From contig CAMCTE010000026.1 of the NCBI GenBank assembly GCA_945878385.1, positions 1-19,789 of the forward strand: a stretch of 19,789 bases of DNA, read 5' to 3'. Position 1 is the stretch's first letter; every line of letters starts with the position of its first letter. A program made the position numbers and the translations under genes. Below the pieces are notes generated by a model. That model saw nothing but the letters and a program-made list of their open reading frames with translations. It ran no database searches and had not been told where the DNA came from. The DNA is from Azohydromonas lata NBRC 102462 (GTDB taxonomy: Bacteria > Pseudomonadota > Gammaproteobacteria > Burkholderiales > Burkholderiaceae_C). Below are positions 1-5,879 of the stretch, piece by piece.

Positions 1-1
1 C

Positions 2-346
2 GGCATTCCGGGTACCGTGGGCGACGGCCGCAAGGTGGCCCTGGCCTATGACGCCACCACCACGGTCAGCACCTATGTGGGCAAGGCGCCGGCGGCTGAT
101 CAGCTCAAGCGCTTCCTGGTCGGCCCCAAGGACAGTGAAATCACCGGTATCTGCGAAACGCCGGACGGCAAGGTGATCTTCGTCAACATCCAGCACCCGG
201 GCGAAGGCACCGCCGCAGCCGATGTGGGCAACCCGGACAAGTACAGCAGCCAGTGGCCGTCCAATGCGGGCTACGGTGCCGGCAAGCGGCCGCGTTCGGC
301 CACCATCGTCATCACCAAGAATGATGGCGGTGTAGTCGGTTCTTGA
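2..346 (+). CDS. PhoX-family phosphatase (DUF839), C-terminal fragment
   Basis: This is the last 114 codons of a gene whose start lies left of the window; the frame is open from base 2 and ends at TGA 344-346. The visible part contains GICETPDGKVIFVNIQHPG, then a Gly/Asn-rich stretch with YSSQWPSN and a closing ATIVITKNDGG strand. That pattern is characteristic of the C-terminal end of PhoX/DUF839 beta-propeller proteins. Characterised PhoX enzymes are Tat-exported, calcium/iron-dependent alkaline phosphatases that release phosphate from monoesters outside the cytoplasm. The metal ligands and signal peptide would lie upstream and cannot be seen, so enzymatic activity is family inference only. 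A strong terminator follows 24 bases after the stop. The family call is fairly secure; the substrate is not. Confidence 0.75.
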   Translation, partial: GIPGTVGDGRKVALAYDATTTVSTYVGKAPAADQLKRFLVGPKDSEITGICETPDGKVIFVNIQHPGEGTAAADVGNPDKYSSQWPSNAGYGAGKRPRSATIVITKNDGGVVGS

Positions 347-370
347 ACCTGGTCTGGCATTCACGCCAGT

Positions 371-401
371 AGGCCGGCCCTCAAAAGGGGCCGGCCTTTT
401 T
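371..401 (+). terminator. Intrinsic terminator of the phoX-like gene
   Basis: A perfect 10-bp inverted repeat (AGGCCGGCCC at 371-380 and GGGCCGGCCT at 388-397) encloses a 7-base loop and is followed by five T residues (397-401). This is a textbook rho-independent terminator for plus-strand transcription. Its last T is also the final base of the arsR stop codon on the other strand. Read from the minus strand the same stem has no following T-run, so it is at best a weak terminator for the ars operon. Confidence 0.9.
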
Positions 402-742
402 CATGGGCCGGTTGCTGAGCAGATGGGTTCGCAGGCCACGCCGCAGGGCTGCCCACCGCAGCACTGAGCCGTCAGATAGTCCATCAGCCCGTTCATACCC
501 GCCATGTTGACCCGGTACTGGATGTGCCGCCCCTGCCGCGCGGCGCTGACCAATCCGGCAGCACTCAGTTCCTTGAGATGGAACGACAGGGTGGCGCCCG
601 CCAAGCCGAATTCGGCAGCCAGTTCACCTGGCGTCAGGCCTACTGGTTCGGCCTGAAGCAGCCGCTTGAACAGGCGCAGCCGGGTTTCCTGTGCGAGGGC
701 CGCCAGGCTGGCCACCGCTTGGGCTTCCCCCAGCTCGCTCAT
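401..742 (-). CDS. arsR: ArsR-family As(III)-type metalloregulator
   Basis: This is a 113-residue winged-helix repressor. Residues 10-85 carry the ArsR/SmtB fold: ALAQETRLRLFKRLL, a recognition helix around GLAGATLSFHLKELS (47-61), and the wing GRHIQYRVN. The CVC motif of E. coli-type ArsR in the recognition helix is absent. Instead, cysteines cluster at the C-terminus: Cys94, Cys95, Cys100, Cys104 and Cys108. A Cys-Cys-X(4-5)-Cys site near the C-terminus is the As(III)/Sb(III) site known from the Acidithiobacillus ferrooxidans ArsR type, so arsenite-triggered release from DNA is the likely mechanism. The ATG overlaps the arsJ stop by four bases (ATGA), which implies translational coupling. 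It is the last gene of the operon, where ars repressors usually come first. It probably regulates its own operon through the palindrome at 3134-3149. Confidence 0.9.
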   Translation of the reverse strand: MSELGEAQAVASLAALAQETRLRLFKRLLQAEPVGLTPGELAAEFGLAGATLSFHLKELSAAGLVSAARQGRHIQYRVNMAGMNGLMDYLTAQCCGGQPCGVACEPICSATGP

Positions 743-2070
743 GCTTTGCGTTCTATGTGTTCTGTGTGTTCTGCGCGTTCAGCACCGGCCACCGAAAGCG
801 GCAACCACCAAGTTACGGTAAAGCACAGCGCCAACATCACCGCCGAACCCCACAGCGCATACGCCAAGCCACCCCATTGCACCAACAGGCCTGACAACAG
901 GGTGCCCATGAAGCGGCCTGCAGCATTGGCCGCATAGTAGAAGCCCACATCCTCGGCCGCCTTCTCCGAACCCGCATAGGCCAGCACCAGGTACGAGTGC
1001 ACGGACGAGTTCACCGCAAAGGCAAAGCCGAACAGGGCCAGGCCGGCCACCACCACCCACTGCAGGTGGGCAACCTCCTGCACCACCGCCCAGGCCAGGG
1101 CCGCCGGAATCAGCGCCAGCGCACCCGACCACCAGCGCGCTGCGGGCACTTCTCGGCTCAAACCGTCTGCGCTGCGCCGCACGATCAGGGGCGCCAGGGC
1201 CTGCACCGCGCCGTAGCCAATGGTCCAGGCTGCCAGAAAGGCACCCACCATCGCAAAGGTCCAGCCTTGGGCATACAGGAACACAGGCACGCCGACCACA
1301 AACCACACATCCCGCGCGCCGAACAGCACCACGCGTGCGGCGGCCAGGGCATTGATGCCGGCGTTCTTGGCAAACAGTTCCTTCGCCGACTTCGAGGCCT
1401 TGCTCTTGCCCATTAGGCGGGGCAGGGCGAATACCACCCCCAGCCACACCAGACTCAAGAGGCCGGCCATCCACCACAGCGCTGCCGAAAACCCCACCGT
1501 CTGCAGCAACACGCCGCCAAGGAAGAAGCCCACGCCCTTCATCGCGTTCTTGCTGCCGGTGAACCAGGCCACCCACTTGAATAGGCGTGCATTCGTCGCT
1601 GCGGGCTTCACTGCGGAATCGTTTGCACCAGCCACAGCACCAGCGACCGCGGGTGGGGGAGGTGCCTCCAACAGTTGCGCCGAGGTCACCTTGATGGCCG
1701 ACTTGCTGGCCGTTTTGGTGAGGTCTTTGGCCACGCCGCAGATGCCTTGTGCAGCCACCACCCAGGCCACCGACATCGCCGCCGTCCAACCTGGGTCCAG
1801 CAGCGACAGCAGCACGAAGCCGGTGATCTGCGCCCCCAGCCCCACCATCAGCATCCGGGTAATGCCGTGGCGGGTGGCCAACCAACCACCCAACAGGTTG
1901 GCCACGATGCCCGCGGCCTCGTACAGCAGAAACAGAAAGGCCAGCGTGAACGGTGAATAGCCCAGGCGGTAGAAGTGCAGCAGCACCAGCATCCGCAGCG
2001 CACCATCGGTGAGCGTGAACCCCCAGTAGGCAGCCGTGACGATGGCGTAGTGCCGAACCGCGGCCTGCAT
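739..2070 (-). CDS. arsJ: ArsJ, organoarsenical (1-arseno-3-phosphoglycerate) efflux MFS permease
   Basis: This is a 443-residue major-facilitator permease with about 12 hydrophobic segments. Family hallmarks are YWGFTLTDGALRMLVLLHFY near the N-terminus, FLLYEAAGIVANLLGGW, and GVAKDLTKTASKSAIK followed by FTGSKNAMKGVGFFLGG. ArsJ exports the unstable 1-arseno-3-phosphoglycerate made by its partner GAPDH; the compound then breaks down to arsenate outside the cell. I chose the ATG at 2070 because it shares one base with the GAPDH stop (TGATG) and is preceded by an AGG-type ribosome site. An ATG at 2097 would add nine residues inside GAPDH. Two oddities stand out. A Pro/Ala-rich insertion at about residues 128-160 breaks the usual loop between SAIK and LFKW. 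The C-terminal residues 431-442 are encoded by four 9-bp tandem repeats. The neighbouring GAPDH and arsR make the assignment firm. Confidence 0.93.
   Translation of the reverse strand: MQAAVRHYAIVTAAYWGFTLTDGALRMLVLLHFYRLGYSPFTLAFLFLLYEAAGIVANLLGGWLATRHGITRMLMVGLGAQITGFVLLSLLDPGWTAAMSVAWVVAAQGICGVAKDLTKTASKSAIKVTSAQLLEAPPPPAVAGAVAGANDSAVKPAATNARLFKWVAWFTGSKNAMKGVGFFLGGVLLQTVGFSAALWWMAGLLSLVWLGVVFALPRLMGKSKASKSAKELFAKNAGINALAAARVVLFGARDVWFVVGVPVFLYAQGWTFAMVGAFLAAWTIGYGAVQALAPLIVRRSADGLSREVPAARWWSGALALIPAALAWAVVQEVAHLQWVVVAGLALFGFAFAVNSSVHSYLVLAYAGSEKAAEDVGFYYAANAAGRFMGTLLSGLLVQWGGLAYALWGSAVMLALCFTVTWWLPLSVAGAERAEHTEHIERKA
745..780 (-). repeat. Four 9-bp in-frame tandem repeats at the arsJ 3' end
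   Basis: Read on the minus strand, four consecutive 9-base units (GAACGCGCA, GAACACACA, GAACACATA, GAACGCAAA) encode the charged tail ERA-EHT-EHI-ERK of ArsJ just before its final Ala. The unit length keeps the reading frame, so gain or loss of copies would only lengthen or shorten the cytoplasmic tail. The repeat ends four bases before the arsR start. Confidence 0.8.
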
Positions 2071-3125
2071 CACAGACCTGCAGCGTCCAATTGGCAAGCC
2101 AGGTCCACCATGCGGCAGGCGTAGCCCATCTCGTTGTCGTACCAGGCATACACCTTGAGCAGCGTGCCATCGGTCACCATGGTGGACAGCGCGTCCACGA
2201 TGGAACTGCGTGTATCGCGCGCATAGTCGGCGCTTACCAGGGGCCGTTCCTCATAACCCAGGATGCCCGCCAATGGCCCCGATGCGGCCGCGGCGAACAG
2301 CGCATTGACTTCTTCGGCCGTGGTGCTGCGCTGCAGTTCGAACACGCAGTCGGTCAGCGATGCGTTGAGCACCGGTGCGCGCACCGCATGGCCATTGAGC
2401 TTGCCCTTGAGTTCCGGGTAGATCAGTGCAATGGCCGTGGCGCTGCCGGTCGTGGTGGGGGCCAGGCTCATCATCGCGCTGCGGGCGCGGCGCAGGTCTT
2501 TGTGAGGCGCGTCCACCACCACGTTCGTGTTGGTCGGGTCGTGGATGGTGGTGATCTGCCCGTGCCGGATGCCGATGGCTTCGTGTACCACCTTGACCAC
2601 CGGCGCCAGGCAGTTGGTGGTGCAGGAGGCGGCCGTCACCACGCGGTGCTTGGTGGGGTCGTAGAGGTGGTCATTGACTCCCACCACGATGTTCAGCACA
2701 TCACCGGTCTTCACCGGGGCCGCCACGATGACGCGCTTGGCGCCGCGGTCCAGGTGGCCCTGCAGTGTTTCGGGCGTGACGAATTTGCCCGTGCACTCCA
2801 GCACCACATCCACCCCCAGGTCGCCCCAGGGGATTTCGGCGGCGGTGGGCTTGGCGCTGAAGCCCAGCGTGCGGGATCCGATGCGCACGGCCTCTTCGCC
2901 TTGCGCCGCAATCGATTCGCGCCAACGCCCCTGCACCGAGTCGAAGGCCAGCAGGTGTGCCGTGGCCGCCGCGCCGCCCTTGATCTCGTTGAGGTGCACC
3001 ACCTCCAGCCGGTTGTCGCGGCGTGGGTCGTCGTGCTGCCGGTCGGCTGCTCCCATCGCCGCACGAAGTGCCAGGCGGCCAATGCGCCCCATTCCGTTGA
3101 TGCCTACTCGCATGGTGTCGCTCAC
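2070..3125 (-). CDS. ArsJ-associated glyceraldehyde-3-phosphate dehydrogenase
   Basis: This is a 351-residue GAPDH. The Rossmann motif VGINGMGRIGRLALRA opens the NAD domain. The catalytic motif ASCTTNCLAP places Cys168 as nucleophile, His195 in TTIHDPT is the general base, and the C-terminus carries the conserved WYDNEMGY. Beside arsJ and arsR its inferred job is arsenate detoxification: using arsenate in place of phosphate, it makes 1-arseno-3-phosphoglycerate for ArsJ to export. A Gln/His/Asp-rich stretch at about residues 26-40 lengthens the loop before EVVHLNEI. The start is uncertain. GTG at 3125 is given, but ATG at 3113 (MRVGING) is equally possible and has a slightly better purine-rich stretch upstream. 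It is the first gene of the operon, and its stop shares a base with the arsJ start. A central glycolytic role seems unlikely given this context. Confidence 0.92.
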   Translation of the reverse strand: MSDTMRVGINGMGRIGRLALRAAMGAADRQHDDPRRDNRLEVVHLNEIKGGAAATAHLLAFDSVQGRWRESIAAQGEEAVRIGSRTLGFSAKPTAAEIPWGDLGVDVVLECTGKFVTPETLQGHLDRGAKRVIVAAPVKTGDVLNIVVGVNDHLYDPTKHRVVTAASCTTNCLAPVVKVVHEAIGIRHGQITTIHDPTNTNVVVDAPHKDLRRARSAMMSLAPTTTGSATAIALIYPELKGKLNGHAVRAPVLNASLTDCVFELQRSTTAEEVNALFAAAASGPLAGILGYEERPLVSADYARDTRSSIVDALSTMVTDGTLLKVYAWYDNEMGYACRMVDLACQLDAAGL

Positions 3126-3133
3126 TTTGACTG

Positions 3134-3149
3134 TTCGATTGATATCGAA
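3134..3149. promoter_or_regulatory. Candidate ArsR operator palindrome
   Basis: TTCGAT (3134-3139) and ATCGAA (3144-3149) are exact reverse complements separated by four bases (TGAT). The site lies 8 bases upstream of the GTG of the GAPDH gene, in an AT-richer pocket of an otherwise GC-rich region. Size, symmetry and position fit an ArsR/SmtB-type operator that would block transcription of the operon. Assignment to this ArsR is inference. No convincing -35/-10 pair could be placed around it. Confidence 0.5.
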
Positions 3150-3161
3150 ATGTGCCTTCGG

Positions 3162-3172
3162 TTCGTGACGAA
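3162..3172. promoter_or_regulatory. Second short dyad in the GAPDH/mipA-like intergenic region
   Basis: TTCGT (3162-3166) and ACGAA (3168-3172) form a perfect 5-bp inverted repeat around a single G. Its TTCG/CGAA half-sites resemble those of the palindrome at 3134-3149, centred about 25 bases away. It could be an auxiliary regulator half-site or chance. Confidence 0.25.
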
Positions 3173-3193
3173 TTCATGACAAGGTGGCCAGGT

Positions 3194-3212
3194 GCACCGG
3201 GGGCGCCGGTGC
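3194..3212. other. GC-rich hairpin upstream of the MipA/OmpV gene
   Basis: GCACCGG (3194-3200) pairs perfectly with CCGGTGC (3206-3212) across a 5-base loop, and the pairing extends by a wobble and one further pair. It lies between the divergent GAPDH and MipA/OmpV genes. No T-run follows on either strand, so it is not a standard terminator. Its function is unknown. Confidence 0.4.
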
Positions 3213-3262
3213 GCGACAGGCCGCGCTGTTCCAAAGAACCGAATTCGCCGCACAATCGCGTG

Positions 3263-4165
3263 ATGACCTCCATGCCCAACCGCCCCCACCTCCCGCACCG
3301 CCGGCCCGGTTACGCTGTTCGCGCTTTGGCCTGCAGTGCGTGCTGTTGGGGGGCCGCCCAGGTGATGGCTCAGGGCGCGGCCGCACCCACAACCACAACC
3401 ACAACCGCTGCACCCGTGTTGCCCCGTTGGGAAGCCGGTGCCTTGGGCTTGCTCGTTTCACAACAGGCCTACCCGGGTTCAGACCAGCAGGTGCAGCGCC
3501 AGTTGGTGCTGCCCTACCTGGTGTACCGCGGGGAAATACTGCGCGCCGACCGGGGCGGCGCAGGCTTTCGTGCCTTCAGGGCCGATGCCTTTGAACTCGA
3601 TATCGGTGCCTCGGGCGCCATCGGCTCCAGTTCCCAGCGCATTGACGCGCGGCGCGGCATGCCCGACCTGGGCACCCTGGTGGAATTTGGCCCGCGCCTG
3701 CGCTGGACACTGCACCGAGCCCCAGACGGCTCCAACTGGCGGCTGGACTTGCCGCTGCGCAGCGTACATGACCTCAGCGACGGCCTGCAGCGCCGCGGCA
3801 CCACCTTCGAGCCCGAGATCAAGTGGCAGGGTCTGATGGGCAATGGCTTTTTCGTCAACACCGGCTTGAGCGCCGTCGTGGCCGACCGGCAGTTGGCACA
3901 AACCTTCTATGGCGTGGACGCTTCACAGGCCATCGTCAACCGCCCGGCCTACTCGGCCCGCGCGGGCTTGCTCACCTGGCGCCTGGCCGGAGCCGTGGCC
4001 TGGCGTCTGGGCACCAACTGGAACGCCTTCACTTATGCGCGGCTGGACAGTGTGGGCGGCGCCGCCAACGAAGCCAGCCCGCTCGTGCGCCAAACCATGG
4101 GCGTAAGCGCCGGTTTGGGGCTGAGCTATGTGTGGCAGCGTTCCAGCCTGCCGGCGGTGGATTGA
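3263..4165 (+). CDS. MipA/OmpV family outer-membrane protein
   Basis: This is a 300-residue predicted exported beta-barrel. The N-terminus has a basic stretch (about residues 7-20) then ALACSACCWGAAQVMAQGAAA, a plausible signal peptide cleaved near AQ-GA, followed by a Thr-rich linker. The mature part shows alternating beta-strand patterning, the family-typical WEAGALGLLVSQQAYPGSDQ opening and YLVYRGEILRADRGG, and it ends in a barrel strand (GLGLSYVWQ) plus a short tail. MipA in E. coli bridges MltA and PBP1B; other members are porin-like or stress-induced. The specific role here is unknown. ATG 3263 was chosen because upstream codons back to 3152 read into sequence unlike a secreted protein; GTG 3260 or ATG 3272 are alternatives. 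No clear Shine-Dalgarno precedes it, and a CACAAT box lies six bases before the ATG. The gene converges with the hybrid kinase across 13 bases. Confidence 0.82.
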   Translation: MTSMPNRPHLPHRRPGYAVRALACSACCWGAAQVMAQGAAAPTTTTTTAAPVLPRWEAGALGLLVSQQAYPGSDQQVQRQLVLPYLVYRGEILRADRGGAGFRAFRADAFELDIGASGAIGSSSQRIDARRGMPDLGTLVEFGPRLRWTLHRAPDGSNWRLDLPLRSVHDLSDGLQRRGTTFEPEIKWQGLMGNGFFVNTGLSAVVADRQLAQTFYGVDASQAIVNRPAYSARAGLLTWRLAGAVAWRLGTNWNAFTYARLDSVGGAANEASPLVRQTMGVSAGLGLSYVWQRSSLPAVD

Positions 4166-4178
4166 ACTGCGCGAGGCC

Positions 4179-5879
4179 TCAGGCGCTGCCTTGCGCCGGC
4201 GTTGAAGGGGGTATGTCAGGCTGGCCATCCAGCAGGCTTTGCACCGACTTCAGCAGCTCAGGCACATCGAAGGGCTTGGTGAAGTAAGCGATGAAGCCCG
4301 CGGCCAGGCCCGCCCGGATGTCCTCGGTCATTGCATTGGCTGAAAGAGCGGCCACCGGCATGCTCGCCAGCGGCGGCAGGGCCCGCAAACGCTTCAACAC
4401 TTCATAGCCGTCCACCTCGGGCATCTGGATGTCCACCAACACCAAGGCCGGACGGTGGTGGGCAGCCAGCGCCACGGCCTGCGCGGGGTCGCTGCTGGTG
4501 ATGATGGTGGCACCCGGCAGGCGCTTGAGGACGATCTGCAGCAACTTGAGATTGGCGGGGTTGTCGTCGATGCACAGCACGGTGCGTTGCCGCACAGGGC
4601 GGTCTGCCGCAGGTGCAGTGGGATCCTGACCCGAGCCGGCAGGATCATGGGCTCGTACAGCCGCCATGGGCTCGGCCGAGACCAAGGGCGCCACGGCTGC
4701 GAGTGATTCAACCGAGCTTGAAGACTCCGGGGCATCCCTGGCTGAACGGACCGCCGTATCGGCCTGCGGCAGTGTGAACCAGAAACGGGAGCCCAGCCCA
4801 GGGGTGCTGATGCAGTCAATCTGCCCGCCCATCAGATTCACCAAGCGCTTGCAAATCGTCAGCCCGATGCCGGTGCCCTCGATCTGCTGCCGTTCGCTGT
4901 GCACGCCGCGGGAGAAGGGCTGGAACAGGCGAGTCCGCAACTCTGCATCGATGCCCGGCCCATCATCGACCACCTCCACGCGTGCATCGCCGCCGGGCGT
5001 GCGCAGCAGTCGCAGGATCACCTCGCCACCTTCTCGGTTGAACTTGATGGCGTTGGACATCAGGTTCACGATGACTTGCCGTACCCGTATGTGGTCGGCC
5101 CAGGCCAGCGGCGTGCTCGAATCAAAGGATACGCCAAGCTTGACCCCGCGCCGCACGCTCAGCGGTTCACACAAGCGCAGGCAGGCGTGCCCCAACTCTG
5201 CCAGATCGACCGCTTCGGGCTTCAGGTCAACCTTCAATGCTTCGATCTTGCCCAGATCCAGCACATCGTTGATCAGCGCCAACAAGTGTGTTCCCGCCTC
5301 TCGAATTTCCCGCACCTGCAAGCGCTGACCTTCGGCCAGCGTGCCATCGGATTCCAGCACCTGGCTGAAGCCCAGGATGGCGTTCAAGGGCGTTCGCAGT
5401 TCGTGGCTGATGGCGGTGACGAACTGCGACTTCGCCTTGTTGCCGGCATCGGCAGCCGCGCGCGCCTGCTGCAGTTCCCGGCGTTGCCGTGCCAGGGTGA
5501 TCTGCTGTCGAACCCGCACGCGGGCCAAGCCCACATGCACCGGCTTGAGCAGGTAGTCCGCCGCGCCGGATCCCAGGGCGCGCATCTCCAGCGCTGCATC
5601 GTTGCGGGCAGTGACGAACACCACCGGCAATTCGCCCCGATCGGGATGGGCGCGGATGCGTTCATACACTGCCAGCCCATCCATTTCGGGCATCATCACA
5701 TCCAGCAGCACCAGTTCAATATCGGGTGTGATCTCCATCAGTTCCAGCGCCTTGGCGCCGGAAGTGGCCAAGGACAGGCGGTACTCCCCGGCAAAGATGT
5801 TGGCCAACAGCCGCAGGTTCTTGGGCTCATCGTCGACGATGAGCAAGCGGGGGCGATCTTCGAATCGGGCGGTACTCAT
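4179..5879 (-). CDS. Hybrid histidine kinase, REC-HisKA-HATPase-REC
   Basis: This 566-residue soluble protein has no membrane segments. REC1 (about 10-128) has acidic residues D16/D17, phosphoacceptor Asp60 in VLLDVMMPEMDG, and Lys112 in LLKPV. A short coiled linker (about 128-150) leads to HisKA with SHELRTPLNAILGF, His159. The ATP-binding domain carries the N box (NLMSNAIKF, Asn276), DDGPGI at 305-310 and EGTGIGLTI around 334-342. An Ala/Ser/Pro-rich linker (about 375-430) precedes REC2 (about 432-552), with Asp438/Asp439, Asp483 in VLVDIQMPEVDG and Lys535. All residues needed for autophosphorylation and receiver transfer are present. No HPt or DNA-binding domain is present, so the output must be elsewhere. 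The ATG shares one base with the upstream kinase stop (TGATG). REC1 could receive phosphate from that PAS kinase, giving a kinase-to-kinase relay; this is inference. Confidence 0.93.
   Translation of the reverse strand: MSTARFEDRPRLLIVDDEPKNLRLLANIFAGEYRLSLATSGAKALELMEITPDIELVLLDVMMPEMDGLAVYERIRAHPDRGELPVVFVTARNDAALEMRALGSGAADYLLKPVHVGLARVRVRQQITLARQRRELQQARAAADAGNKAKSQFVTAISHELRTPLNAILGFSQVLESDGTLAEGQRLQVREIREAGTHLLALINDVLDLGKIEALKVDLKPEAVDLAELGHACLRLCEPLSVRRGVKLGVSFDSSTPLAWADHIRVRQVIVNLMSNAIKFNREGGEVILRLLRTPGGDARVEVVDDGPGIDAELRTRLFQPFSRGVHSERQQIEGTGIGLTICKRLVNLMGGQIDCISTPGLGSRFWFTLPQADTAVRSARDAPESSSSVESLAAVAPLVSAEPMAAVRAHDPAGSGQDPTAPAADRPVRQRTVLCIDDNPANLKLLQIVLKRLPGATIITSSDPAQAVALAAHHRPALVLVDIQMPEVDGYEVLKRLRALPPLASMPVAALSANAMTEDIRAGLAAGFIAYFTKPFDVPELLKSVQSLLDGQPDIPPSTPAQGSA

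Noticed and set aside
779..2170. 463-codon minus-strand frame overlapping arsJ in another phase
   Set aside because: Trp/Gly/Arg-rich shadow of the arsJ frame; arsJ carries the conserved motifs and the operon overlaps.
2091..3179. Long open frame (362 codons) opposite the GAPDH gene
   Set aside because: It is an antisense shadow of a clearly recognisable GAPDH with full catalytic motifs; its translation is His/Gly/Arg-rich with no family resemblance, as expected from high-GC codon bias.
4182..4197. GGCGC/GCGCC short inverted repeat near the OmpV-like and hybrid kinase ends
   Set aside because: Only a 5-bp stem, inside coding sequence and without a T-run; not enough to call a terminator.
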